64,000 nt of DNA from Sulfurimonas sp. RIFOXYD12_FULL_33_39 (lineage in GTDB: Bacteria > Campylobacterota > Campylobacteria > Campylobacterales > Sulfurimonadaceae): positions 1-64,000 of the forward strand of contig MICF01000010.1 in the NCBI GenBank assembly GCA_001829785.1, in the 5' to 3' direction. Positions 56,052 to 64,000 of the stretch are shown here, one piece after another; position 1 is the stretch's first letter, and each line of letters begins with the position of its first letter. Under the pieces are notes generated by a model, which searched no databases, was not told the DNA's origin, and saw nothing but the letters and a program-made list of their open reading frames with translations. The position numbers and the translations under genes were made by a program.

Positions 56052-58387
56052 CTAATTTTTATACCCATTTTATCATCTAATGCATTTAAAACTGCATCCA
56101 TTGATTTTGTTATATCTTCTTCTTCAAGAGTTTTATCAAATGATTGAAGAATAAAACGAATAGAGAGACTCATATTCTCACCGAGTACTTCATCGCTATA
56201 TTTATCAACTGGGTAAAAACGAACAAGCTCTTTTGTTGCAGACTCTTGTATTACAGTTTTTACTTTTTTATAGCTCATCTCTTTTGGCATTACTATACTT
56301 AAGTCTCTATGTGACGCTTGATATTTTGAAGTTTTTTTTGCAGTTTTTAAACCATCTGGCAATTTTTCAAAATCCAACTCGCACATGTACGTAACCTCCA
56401 AATCATAACTTTTTTCTACATTTGGATGAACACGAAATAACTCTCCTACTCTTTCGCCTTCTATAATTATATTAGCAGACTGAAAAGGGTGTGAAAGAGA
56501 GTGATTTGTTTTAAATTCACTAAGCTCAAATTTTCCTATAATATCTGAAATTTTCTGAGCAAAAAACCCAAAATCAATCTTTGAAGGTTTTCCCGAGTTA
56601 GACAAATTCTCTGCTTCTTTGTCTCCTGAAAAGAGAATTGCCATTCTTATAGACTCTTCTCTTTGTGAGCTAAATACTGAACCTACCTCAAAAAGTTTGA
56701 CACAAGAGTACCCATTTTTAGAGTTATTTGAAGCCGCTCTAAGAAGACCGGTAAGAAGAGTAGATCTAAGCGTATCAAGTGTATTGACAATAGGATTAAG
56801 AAGTTCTTTGCTCTCATCAATAGTCTCAAATCCGTACTCTTCTAAAACTTTTCTTTCATCAAAAACAAAATGTACAGACTCAAAAAATCCGCTATTAGCA
56901 GCTCTATATCTATATGTTTGTCTTTTTTTGTATTTGAAATAGTCAGAAGTAAGCCTGTTATCTTCGGTAAAGGTAAAAGCTTTTGAAGGTATGTTATCTA
57001 TACCTACTAAACGAACAATCTCTTCTATGATATCTTGTCTATTAGCTATATCATGTCTAAAGGTAGGAACCAAAATTACAAAGTTGCTAGCTGATGATTT
57101 TGTAGTATCAAATCCTAGGTTTTTAAGTATTTTTGTAATTTTTACTTTATCAATATTAGCACCGATTATCTCATCAATCTCTTTTTTTGTTACACTTATA
57201 ATTTTATCTTCATGTATATCGCCGAGTTCTATCGTACCGCCAAATATAGATGAAGTAGAACTAGAATCAATTATGCTCATACAGTAGTTTATTCCCTGAT
57301 TCAGATCAGGTTCACTTCCTCTTGAGGTTTTGTAATAGATTTGATCGGCACTCATTTTATTATCTTGCATTTTTTTGGATATTATATCCGGCGGAATGTA
57401 ACTAGCTTCAATCAAAACTACGCCGCTTTGAGTCGTAACTCTGGATACATCTTCTTGACTTATGCCTATAGTAGAGGCTTTTTCATTTTCTCTTGCCATA
57501 ATAGATGCATATCCGTTTTCATCTTTATTTAAAGAAAGTTTTGCCAACGTCTCATCTTTTGCACAGAAAAAGCCATGATTGTAAACCCTCAAAACCACAC
57601 CGCTGCTATGGGTTACATAGTTCATAAGAGACTCTATATCACTCTCTTTCATATTTTCTATCTGAGCTAATCTGAGCTTTATAACAAAAGACAACTTTAA
57701 ATCTTTAAGATCTACTGCTTTATATAGAAGATTTACGTTTAAATTATTTTCATGTGAAAGTGTTAAAACTCTGCCTATTCCAACTCTCTTATCATCATTT
57801 TCTTCTATATTATTCTCTTTAAGGACTCTATCATAAGCAGCACTCAAATCTCTAGCAATTCCTCTTATACTTAAGCAGTCACCGCGGTTTGCAGTTAATT
57901 CTATCTCAATTAAATCATCACTAAATATATAGTTGTTAGAGACCTCTTCACCTAGCACATAACTTCCAATACTCTCATCAAGTTCTATTATTCCGTCTTT
58001 TGTATCCGCTAATCCTATCTCTTTAGCCGAACAAATCATACCCTCTGATTCAACACCGCGAAGCTTTACGGGCTTTATAGTAGTTCCATCAGGCATAACG
58101 GCACCTATCGTAGCAACGACTACGATAAGTCCTGCTCTAACATTTGCCGCACCGCATACGATTTGTCTTACGCTTGTTCCGATATCTACCTGACATATAT
58201 TTAATTTTTCTGCATCAGGATGTTTTTTACACTCCAATACTTTTCCAAAAACTATCTTTTTGGGTACTTTATAAGTTAAAACGCTATCTACTTCTAGTCC
58301 GATAGAGTTAAATGTTTTTACCAGTTCATCAGTAGATATCGTACTTAAATCTATCCACTCGTTTAACCAACTTCTAGTAACTATCAT
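56048..58387 (-). CDS. pheT: Phenylalanyl-tRNA synthetase beta subunit
   Basis: PheT is the tRNA-binding and editing-side subunit of the tetrameric PheRS. The 779-residue protein has an N-terminal EMAP-like tRNA-binding domain (about 40-150, [25 protein letters not shown]), B3/B4 editing domain (about 200-380), B5 domain with [23 protein letters not shown], the catalytic-core-like domain, and a C-terminal FDX-ACB domain ([22 protein letters not shown]). It overlaps pheS by four bases and aroA by four bases, so pheS-pheT-aroA are one transcription and translation unit. Confidence 0.97.
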   Translation of the reverse strand: MIVTRSWLNEWIDLSTISTDELVKTFNSIGLEVDSVLTYKVPKKIVFGKVLECKKHPDAEKLNICQVDIGTSVRQIVCGAANVRAGLIVVVATIGAVMPDGTTIKPVKLRGVESEGMICSAKEIGLADTKDGIIELDESIGSYVLGEEVSNNYIFSDDLIEIELTANRGDCLSIRGIARDLSAAYDRVLKENNIEENDDKRVGIGRVLTLSHENNLNVNLLYKAVDLKDLKLSFVIKLRLAQIENMKESDIESLMNYVTHSSGVVLRVYNHGFFCAKDETLAKLSLNKDENGYASIMARENEKASTIGISQEDVSRVTTQSGVVLIEASYIPPDIISKKMQDNKMSADQIYYKTSRGSEPDLNQGINYCMSIIDSSSTSSIFGGTIELGDIHEDKIISVTKKEIDEIIGANIDKVKITKILKNLGFDTTKSSASNFVILVPTFRHDIANRQDIIEEIVRLVGIDNIPSKAFTFTEDNRLTSDYFKYKKRQTYRYRAANSGFFESVHFVFDERKVLEEYGFETIDESKELLNPIVNTLDTLRSTLLTGLLRAASNNSKNGYSCVKLFEVGSVFSSQREESIRMAILFSGDKEAENLSNSGKPSKIDFGFFAQKISDIIGKFELSEFKTNHSLSHPFQSANIIIEGERVGELFRVHPNVEKSYDLEVTYMCELDFEKLPDGLKTAKKTSKYQASHRDLSIVMPKEMSYKKVKTVIQESATKELVRFYPVDKYSDEVLGENMSLSIRFILQSFDKTLEEEDITKSMDAVLNALDDKMGIKIR

Positions 58388-59385
58388 TGAAACTGCTCCA
58401 GTAACTTAATATCTCCCTCAAAAAGTGAACGAAGATCCCCTATCTGATGAATAAGCATTGCAAATCTCTCAACTCCAAGGCCAAAAGCATAGCCACTAAC
58501 ATTTTCATACTTTACGGCTTCAAAAACATTTGGATCTACTATTCCGCAGCCTAAAACTTCAAGCCATCCCGTCTTAGAACATACACGACAACCTTTTCCT
58601 TTACAAAAAACGCAAGAGATATCAACCTCTGCCGAAGGTTCCGTAAAAGGGAAAAATGATGGACGAAAGCGAACGTTTACATCACCGAACATGTACTTTA
58701 AAAAGTCTTCTAAAATAAATTTTAGATTTGCAAAAGAGACCTTACCCTCTTCGTCAACCAAAAGACCCTCAACTTGATGAAACATAGGTGTATGAGTTAT
58801 ATCGTAATCTCTTCTAAAAACAGCACCGGGAGCTATCATACGAATAGGCGGCTTTGTACTCATCATTGTTCTTATCTGAACAGGAGAGGTGTGCGTACGA
58901 AGGAGCATCTCGTCTTTAAAATAGAATGTATCTTGCATATCACGAGCAGGATGATACTTTGGAAGATTAAGGGCTTCAAAATTATTAAAATCATCTTCTA
59001 CCATATTTCCTGTTTTAATAGCAAAATTCATTGATGAGAAGTACTCTACAATTCTATCCATAGTTTCCATTACAGGATGTAGTGCACCTGCTTGAGAATT
59101 TGAACTAAACATAGACACATCTATCGCTTCTGCTTTCATATTAGCTTCAAGCTCTAATGTTTGAAGAGTTATCTTTCTAGTAGTAAGTTCATTCATTAGT
59201 ACACTCTTATGAGTGTTTAACTCTTGTGCTATTTTTGATTTTTCCCCGTCCGGTGCTGTTTTCATCTTAGCAAATTCTGCCGCCAAAACACCTTTTTTAC
59301 CAAACACAGATATGCGAATCTCTTCAATCCGTTCAACACTCTGTGCCTCTTTTATTTCGTCATACCACTCTTTCAATAGACTCAC
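58384..59385 (-). CDS. pheS: Phenylalanyl-tRNA synthetase alpha subunit
   Basis: PheS carries the catalytic site that charges tRNA-Phe. The 333-residue protein has a short N-terminal coiled coil, then class II synthetase motifs: [53 protein letters not shown] (motif 2), [12 protein letters not shown], and [14 protein letters not shown] (motif 3). [18 protein letters not shown] zinc-ribbon-like insertion is present. The N terminus is uncertain: GTG 59385 gives MSLLKEW; TTG 59376 has GGGTGAG just upstream and may be the true start. Confidence 0.95.
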   Translation of the reverse strand: MSLLKEWYDEIKEAQSVERIEEIRISVFGKKGVLAAEFAKMKTAPDGEKSKIAQELNTHKSVLMNELTTRKITLQTLELEANMKAEAIDVSMFSSNSQAGALHPVMETMDRIVEYFSSMNFAIKTGNMVEDDFNNFEALNLPKYHPARDMQDTFYFKDEMLLRTHTSPVQIRTMMSTKPPIRMIAPGAVFRRDYDITHTPMFHQVEGLLVDEEGKVSFANLKFILEDFLKYMFGDVNVRFRPSFFPFTEPSAEVDISCVFCKGKGCRVCSKTGWLEVLGCGIVDPNVFEAVKYENVSGYAFGLGVERFAMLIHQIGDLRSLFEGDIKLLEQFQ

Positions 59386-59500
59386 CCGTAATTGAGAGAA
59401 ATTCTCTCTTAAATTTTAGAGTGGATTATAGTCAAATATAATTTATATATAGCTTCATTTACCGTATTATATGTTACAATAAATAAAAAAAGGATGCGTA

Positions 59501-59857
59501 ATGTGCATATTTTGTAAGATAATTAAACATGAAATACCCTCAAATATTATTCTAGAAAATGATGATTTTTTGGCATTTCATGATATAAACCCAAAAGCTC
59601 CTATTCATATTTTAGTTATTCCAAAGTTACATGTAGATAGCTTTAATGAAGCGACTCCTAAAATTATGCAAAACATGACTACATTTATGCAAAATGTAGC
59701 AAAAGAGGTTCATATAGATAAAAGCGGCTATAGAGTAATAACAAATGTCGGTGATGACGGCGGACAAGAGGTTAAACACTTACACTTTCATCTGCTTGGA
59801 GGAGCAAAGCTGGCTTGGTCGCATCTAAGTGACTCTGACCCTAAGGGCAAGTTTTAA
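59501..59857 (+). CDS. HIT-family (HINT-type) nucleotide hydrolase
   Basis: This 118-residue histidine-triad protein hydrolyses nucleoside phosphoramidates or related compounds. It begins MCIFCKIIKHEIPSNII and has FLAFHDINPKAPIHILVIPKLHV and the triad HLHFHLLGG near the C terminus. AAAAGGATGCGTA precedes the ATG, and TACAAT lies about 25 bp upstream. It is divergent from pheS, the same arrangement as I recall in Campylobacter jejuni. Confidence 0.93.
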   Translation: MCIFCKIIKHEIPSNIILENDDFLAFHDINPKAPIHILVIPKLHVDSFNEATPKIMQNMTTFMQNVAKEVHIDKSGYRVITNVGDDGGQEVKHLHFHLLGGAKLAWSHLSDSDPKGKF

Positions 59858-59990
59858 AAAATAAACTCTCTGACACGAAAGTGTCAAGCTTTTACTAGAA
59901 ATCATTTAGTGATTTCTAGCATCAGTCTTTAGACAAGTAGTGCCATAGCGGCTAGCGTTGTAATTTGGGCTTTGCTCAAATTGCGTTTTA
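59858..59990. repeat. Intergenic palindromes and 19-mer repeat, copy 2
   Basis: The gap between the convergent HIT and OsmC genes holds two hairpins, TGACAC-GAAA-GTGTCA and CTAGAAATCA-TTTAG-TGATTTCTAG (perfect 10-bp arms), and then tagtgccatagcggctagc at 59938-59956. That 19-mer is the reverse complement of 26974-26992. The hairpins may terminate transcription on both sides. The shared 19-mer suggests a dispersed element. Confidence 0.65.
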
Positions 59991-60455
59991 TTAAGAAGGG
60001 CAGCTCTCAATCTCTCCCATATCTATCTTACTTCCACTTCCTGATATCATCTTTTCATTCTCTTTTATCTTTTTACCGTTATGGGTAATCGAGTATGATA
60101 TAACTACGGAGTCTCTTATGGTGTTGATGGTTGAGCAGTAAGTCTCAAGCGAAGCCATAACCCAGCGAGCTGCAGTTATATCGTCTGCATCTGAGCTAAA
60201 ACTGTAATCAAGATGAAGAGTATTAAATTTTCTTGGATGATTATCGGCTCTTACTGCGTCGCCATCTATTACTAAATCAGTAACTGTTTTATTTTGATTT
60301 TTTGGCATTAAAACCATATCTGTTGCACTACATGTAATAATACCTGCTAAAAAATATTCAACAGGTGTTATCTGCGGACAATCAATAATAAAGCTGCTAT
60401 TCTGGGTTTTAGCTTCAAACTGCATACCGTCTTTATGCGATACTGATACCTTCAT
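59991..60455 (-). CDS. OsmC/Ohr-family protein
   Basis: This 154-residue protein of the OsmC-like fold is a family of thiol peroxidases for organic hydroperoxides. The fold is recognisable by KDGMQFEAKT near the start, ITPVEYFLAGIITCSATDMVLM (with the family's first Cys in ITCSA), HTNHPRKFNTLHLDYSF-like middle, and MASLETYCSTINTIRDSVVISYSI (second Cys). Both Cys positions are seen. It overlaps nothing and ends 133 bp from the HIT gene; argH starts one base upstream of it in the same direction, so they are probably cotranscribed. Confidence 0.85.
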   Translation of the reverse strand: MKVSVSHKDGMQFEAKTQNSSFIIDCPQITPVEYFLAGIITCSATDMVLMPKNQNKTVTDLVIDGDAVRADNHPRKFNTLHLDYSFSSDADDITAARWVMASLETYCSTINTIRDSVVISYSITHNGKKIKENEKMISGSGSKIDMGEIESCPS

Positions 60456-61838
60456 CTACTTCTCCATAAGATAATTTTCAAAATATTCAAGCTGTTCCTC
60501 TGTTCTTTTTGTAGAGGTTCCACCTTCTGATGTTCTTGCGTTCATAGAACTCTTAATTGATAAAAACTCTAAAACATCTTCACTTATTCTCTCATCAATC
60601 TCTTGAAGATATTTCAACTCGATATCACTCAAATCAATTTTTAGCTCTTCGCTTTTTGCTACTGCACGTCCCGTAATAAAATGAGCTTCTCTAAATGGAA
60701 TATCGCATTTTTGAACCAAATAGTCTGCCAAATCAGTTGCACTTAGATGCCCTACTTTAGAAGCTTTCTCCATGTTACTAGGTTTTACATGCATAGTTTT
60801 TATAGCCTCTTTTAATATCTCCAAAGATATCTCAGCAGTCTCAACGGCGTCAAATACACCCTCTTTATCCTCTTGCGTATCTTTATTATAAGCAAGCGGA
60901 AGTGCTTTCATAACAGTTAAAAGTCCCATTAACGAACCGTAAACACGACCTGTTTTACCGCGTAAAAGCTCAGGGACATCAGGGTTTTTCTTCTGAGGCA
61001 TTATTGATGAGCCTGTTGAATACTCATCACTTAATTCGATAAATTTAAACTCATAACTAGACCACATAACAAGTTCTTCGCTAAGACGAGATATATGCAT
61101 CATCATTGTAGATATATTAAATAAAATCTCCAGTGCAAAATCTCTATCGCTTACGGTATCTAAACAGTTTATGCTTACACTGTCAAAGCCCAAAAGCTCT
61201 GCCGTTATAGTTCTATCTATATTGTGCGGGGTTCCTGCAAGTGCGGCACAACCCAGCGGAGATACATTATTTCTTACATGTGAACTCTCAAATCTCTCTA
61301 TATCTCGCTTAAACATTGATAAATATGCACCAAGATGAAATGCAAAATTAATAGGTTGAGCATGTTGAAGATGAGTCATACCCGGAAGAATAGTATGCGT
61401 ATGTTTGTTTGCAATAACCAATATCTCATTCATCAAGAGTTTAAGCGCATCAACAATCTCTAAATTTTTACGAAGCACATAGCGACGAAAATCTACTGCG
61501 ACTTGATCGTTTCTGCTTCTTGCAGTATGAAGTTTCTTTCCTGCATCTCCGATAATTGCTGTTAGGCGTTTTTCAATCCCCATATGCAAATCTTCATCTG
61601 ATATTTTCCACTCAAATTTACCTGATTCTATCTCATACTTTACCTGTGCAAGACCATCCTTAATAAGAGTAAGCTCATGTTCTGTTAATATATTTTGTTT
61701 TGCAAGCATCGTTGCATGTGCGATTGAACCTTCAATATCCTCAACATATAATTTTTTATCGAACATGATGGAAGCGTTAAAGCGATCTAAAAGAGATGAA
61801 GTACCTGCCGAAAAACGACCTGACCACATTTTATCCAT
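60456..61838 (-). CDS. argH: Argininosuccinate lyase
   Basis: ArgH splits argininosuccinate to arginine and fumarate, the last step of arginine synthesis. The 460-residue protein has [78 protein letters not shown], and the fumarase/lyase signature [22 protein letters not shown]-terminal [15 protein letters not shown] is present. It starts at ATG 61838 after AAGGAAATTACT. Confidence 0.97.
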   Translation of the reverse strand: MDKMWSGRFSAGTSSLLDRFNASIMFDKKLYVEDIEGSIAHATMLAKQNILTEHELTLIKDGLAQVKYEIESGKFEWKISDEDLHMGIEKRLTAIIGDAGKKLHTARSRNDQVAVDFRRYVLRKNLEIVDALKLLMNEILVIANKHTHTILPGMTHLQHAQPINFAFHLGAYLSMFKRDIERFESSHVRNNVSPLGCAALAGTPHNIDRTITAELLGFDSVSINCLDTVSDRDFALEILFNISTMMMHISRLSEELVMWSSYEFKFIELSDEYSTGSSIMPQKKNPDVPELLRGKTGRVYGSLMGLLTVMKALPLAYNKDTQEDKEGVFDAVETAEISLEILKEAIKTMHVKPSNMEKASKVGHLSATDLADYLVQKCDIPFREAHFITGRAVAKSEELKIDLSDIELKYLQEIDERISEDVLEFLSIKSSMNARTSEGGTSTKRTEEQLEYFENYLMEK

Positions 61839-61946
61839 AGTAATTTCCTTAATTTTATACTGTATATTATGGTTTATAAGCCATCTAAAAAGTTTGCTAT
61901 TTTAGCTAAAATATACTATTTTACAAAGCGATAAGAGAACAAAGAG

Positions 61947-62279
61947 TTAATTACAAGCGGGCACGTTACCGCTGTCTTTTGCATACTCCATTAAAAACTG
62001 CATCAAGTGTCTTGAGTTTTCTATAAAAATCTTACTTTTAAAATAGTCATGAGAATCTTTTGCATTAAAACTATCTAAATGAATTTGAGCTAATTTCTCA
62101 CCGCCGTTTTCAATAAGCTCTCTCCACTCTTTCTTATTTTTTGTAACGATAAAGTGCTGTCTTGTCTCATGGCATCCTACACATGCATTCACAAACTCTT
62201 CTTGCCCTTTATAGAGTGCCGCATTTAGGCTAAAGGGTACAAATATAAACAATATACAAAAAATAAAAAACCTAGCCAT
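61947..62279 (-). CDS. Small periplasmic c-type heme protein
   Basis: This 110-residue protein has a signal peptide at 1-19 (FFIFCILFIFVPFSLNA) and one heme motif, CVGCH (about 33-37), followed by a Lys/Glu-rich region and a C-terminal ACN. It looks like a shortened cytochrome c (DHC-like) but the usual distal Met segment is not obvious; His or Met residues in HLMQFLMEY could serve. It stands between argH and the UbiD-family gene, without a clear partner. Confidence 0.7.
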   Translation of the reverse strand: MARFFIFCILFIFVPFSLNAALYKGQEEFVNACVGCHETRQHFIVTKNKKEWRELIENGGEKLAQIHLDSFNAKDSHDYFKSKIFIENSRHLMQFLMEYAKDSGNVPACN

Positions 62280-62350
62280 CTACAAAACCTTCATCATAAT
62301 CATTTATTTGTCCTAAAGTTTATTGTATTAAACTTATAGCAAGATAAAAA

Positions 62351-64000
62351 TTATAATTGAAACTTTTCATATAGCTTTTGATCCAAATCCCATAGACCTC
62401 TGCTCTTTAGAGATTCTACAACGCTCGGTGTACAGTCAACATCATCAGGCCACTCTCTGTTGAAGCCGTCTAACATATTTTTATTGGTTCCATCCACGCC
62501 GACCATTAACCCCGATACGAAAACATCTCTGAGTGCATCCATATTATTAGTAACTCTCCAGATTAACATGTATGGATTAAATATATCGTTTTTAGCCTCA
62601 TCAATAAAAATAACAATCCTTATATGCATACTTAGTTCAACAAGAGCTTCAAAGCAACTCTTTACATTTTTTATTTTCTTTACGGATATAACCGTAATAG
62701 GATTTTTTGTTCTTCGCATAAACTGGTGCAAATGTACAGCTTCAGGAATAAGCTCTTTTACTCTTCCTAGTAGCTCTTCATCTCCTAAAAGTTGCGGTGC
62801 TTCTACTTTATGTGCCGCAGTTACATCAATACCGAGCTTTCCGCCTACCAAACTCTCAGCAGATGAGTGGTCAAGCGCATCCAATATACCTTCTGTAATA
62901 AAGAGAGATTTCGGCGTAAATCTATCAAGTATATATGAAGCTACGGATTCATAATTTTCAAGCTTTGGAGCTTTTTCATCCAAAAAGATTGCATGTTTAA
63001 CAAAGCTCATCTGCCCTGCGCCCCAAAATGCATGCATAAACTGTTTTGCATGACCTTTATAAAGAGGCTGCATTTTTGCCAAAATAAGATTATGAAAACC
63101 TCCATTTTCCGGCATATGATAATCAAGCAAATCAGGCGCAGTAGTTTTTAAAAGCGGAAAAAATATTTTTCCCGTTGCCCAACCCATATATTTATCCTCT
63201 AACGGCGGTTTTCCTACAACCGTAGCTAAAAATATAGGCTCTTTTTTCATGGTTATAGCACTAACTTCCATAAAAGGGTATGACTCCTCCAGAGTATAAT
63301 ATCCCGTATGATCTCCAAAAGGTCCCTCTATTTTCATATTTTTAGTATCAACCCAGCCCTCTATAACGTAATCTACATCTTGAGGTATATAAAGAGGCGT
63401 AGTAATTGATTTAACAAGCTTAGCACCCTCTTTTTTAATAAGTCCATACATTAAAAGCTCATTTACACCATAAGGAAGCGGAGCAGTTGCACACCATGTA
63501 TAAAGAGGGTCTCCTCCTATTGCTACACTTACGGGCATTTTCTTACCTGCTTTTTGATATTGATCAAAAAAGTGTGAAGAGTCTTTATGAATCTGCCAAT
63601 GCATGCCTAAATGATTTTTATCATAGACCTGAAGTCTATACATTCCCAGATTTACCATTTCACCGTCTAAACTCTGTGTATAGACCTGACCCATCGTAAT
63701 AAATGGACCTCCGTCTTGCTCCCACGTAGTAAGAACCGGAAGTTTATATAAATCAATATCATTTTCCAAATATTTAACTTGTTGACAATCTCCACTACCA
63801 TTCAAGCGTTTTGGAAATATATTTTTAAGCGAAAAAAGCTCACTTGCCATGCTGAGTTTATTAAAAAAACCTTCAGGCGGTTTCATATGAAGCAGTTTGG
63901 TTATCTCATCGGCAACAGACTCGATTGTTCTGCCAAAAAGAAGCTCACAGCGTCTGTATGAGCCAAAAAGATTCATAGCTACGCTCTCTTTAAACTTTAC
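62351..64000 (-). CDS. UbiD-family decarboxylase, 5' end beyond the window
   Basis: UbiD enzymes decarboxylate aromatic or unsaturated acids with prenylated FMN; in menaquinone or ubiquinone pathways the substrate is a hydroxybenzoate or naphthoate. At least 549 codons are visible. They include FGSYRRCELLFGR at the left, TMGQVYTQSLDGEMVNLGMYRLQV, HWQIHKDSSH, DPLYTWCATAPLPYG, and the catalytic EGPFGDHTGYYTLEES. The frame stays open to the window edge (codons before the internal Met read VKFKESVA), so the start is outside. The organism lacks a visible UbiX here; prenyl-FMN supply must come from elsewhere. Substrate is not determined. Confidence 0.88.
   Translation of the reverse strand, partial: VKFKESVAMNLFGSYRRCELLFGRTIESVADEITKLLHMKPPEGFFNKLSMASELFSLKNIFPKRLNGSGDCQQVKYLENDIDLYKLPVLTTWEQDGGPFITMGQVYTQSLDGEMVNLGMYRLQVYDKNHLGMHWQIHKDSSHFFDQYQKAGKKMPVSVAIGGDPLYTWCATAPLPYGVNELLMYGLIKKEGAKLVKSITTPLYIPQDVDYVIEGWVDTKNMKIEGPFGDHTGYYTLEESYPFMEVSAITMKKEPIFLATVVGKPPLEDKYMGWATGKIFFPLLKTTAPDLLDYHMPENGGFHNLILAKMQPLYKGHAKQFMHAFWGAGQMSFVKHAIFLDEKAPKLENYESVASYILDRFTPKSLFITEGILDALDHSSAESLVGGKLGIDVTAAHKVEAPQLLGDEELLGRVKELIPEAVHLHQFMRRTKNPITVISVKKIKNVKSCFEALVELSMHIRIVIFIDEAKNDIFNPYMLIWRVTNNMDALRDVFVSGLMVGVDGTNKNMLDGFNREWPDDVDCTPSVVESLKSRGLWDLDQKLYEKFQL

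Overview
The window is a chromosomal segment of an AT-rich Campylobacterota (epsilonproteobacterial) genome, most likely Sulfurimonas or a close relative. The evidence is the gene content (chemolithotroph-style c-type cytochromes, many periplasmic sensor kinases and GGDEF/EAL proteins, split RND pump), the frequent TTG starts, and a block serA - small membrane protein - rpsA - ispH - aroA - pheT - pheS / HIT gene whose order I recall from Campylobacter jejuni. No rRNA, tRNA or CRISPR array was seen.

Region 1 (1-2529) is the regulatory end of a Mu-like transposable prophage: start of the MuA-type transposase, a small Ner-position HTH protein, a divergent LexA/CI-type self-cleaving repressor, and an exported staphylococcal-type nuclease overlapping the repressor gene. 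It is followed by short repeats and a TGTA-type terminus at 2529. The prophage sits inside a ferritin gene and cuts it after 65 codons. The broken ferritin was the last gene of an iron/heme uptake operon (exbB-exbD-hemP-tonB-TonB-dependent receptor-ferritin, 2530-6535) with a candidate Fur box at 6604-6622.

Region 2 (6.7-15.0 kb) is sbcD-sbcC (Mre11/Rad50 nuclease) followed by an accessory island. The island holds an ORF6N/PLD-like protein, a decayed duplicate of the sbcC 3' end, an AAA ATPase + DUF4435/TOPRIM pair that matches the PARIS anti-phage system (AriA/AriB), a macro-domain protein, an unrecognised 130-residue protein and a second, truncated ORF6N gene. The sbcC duplication and the ORF6N remnant suggest repeated insertion at this locus.

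Region 3 (15.1-49.97 kb) is core genome with many signalling genes. It includes a GGDEF-EAL protein with a periplasmic CXXCH motif, efp, tgt, a dihydroorotase-like protein without its metal-binding histidines, a hybrid kinase, a cytochrome c, lpxB, metE, dsbD, a DUF255 protein, pdxJ-pdxA, a YceI protein and two methyltransferases. It also includes a three-gene phosphorelay with a doubly substrate-binding-protein-like sensor kinase, hisG-coaX, an HD-GYP protein and a TolC/adaptor/RND efflux operon whose pump is encoded as two half-genes.

Region 4 (50.0-64 kb) is the leftward biosynthesis/translation block serA-...-pheS, then HIT, OsmC, argH, a small cytochrome and a UbiD-family decarboxylase that runs off the window. 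Dispersed features include a 98-bp palindromic element at 17758-17855, a 19-mer shared by 26974-26992 and 59938-59956, and a conspicuous excess of the palindrome ACATGT across the window.
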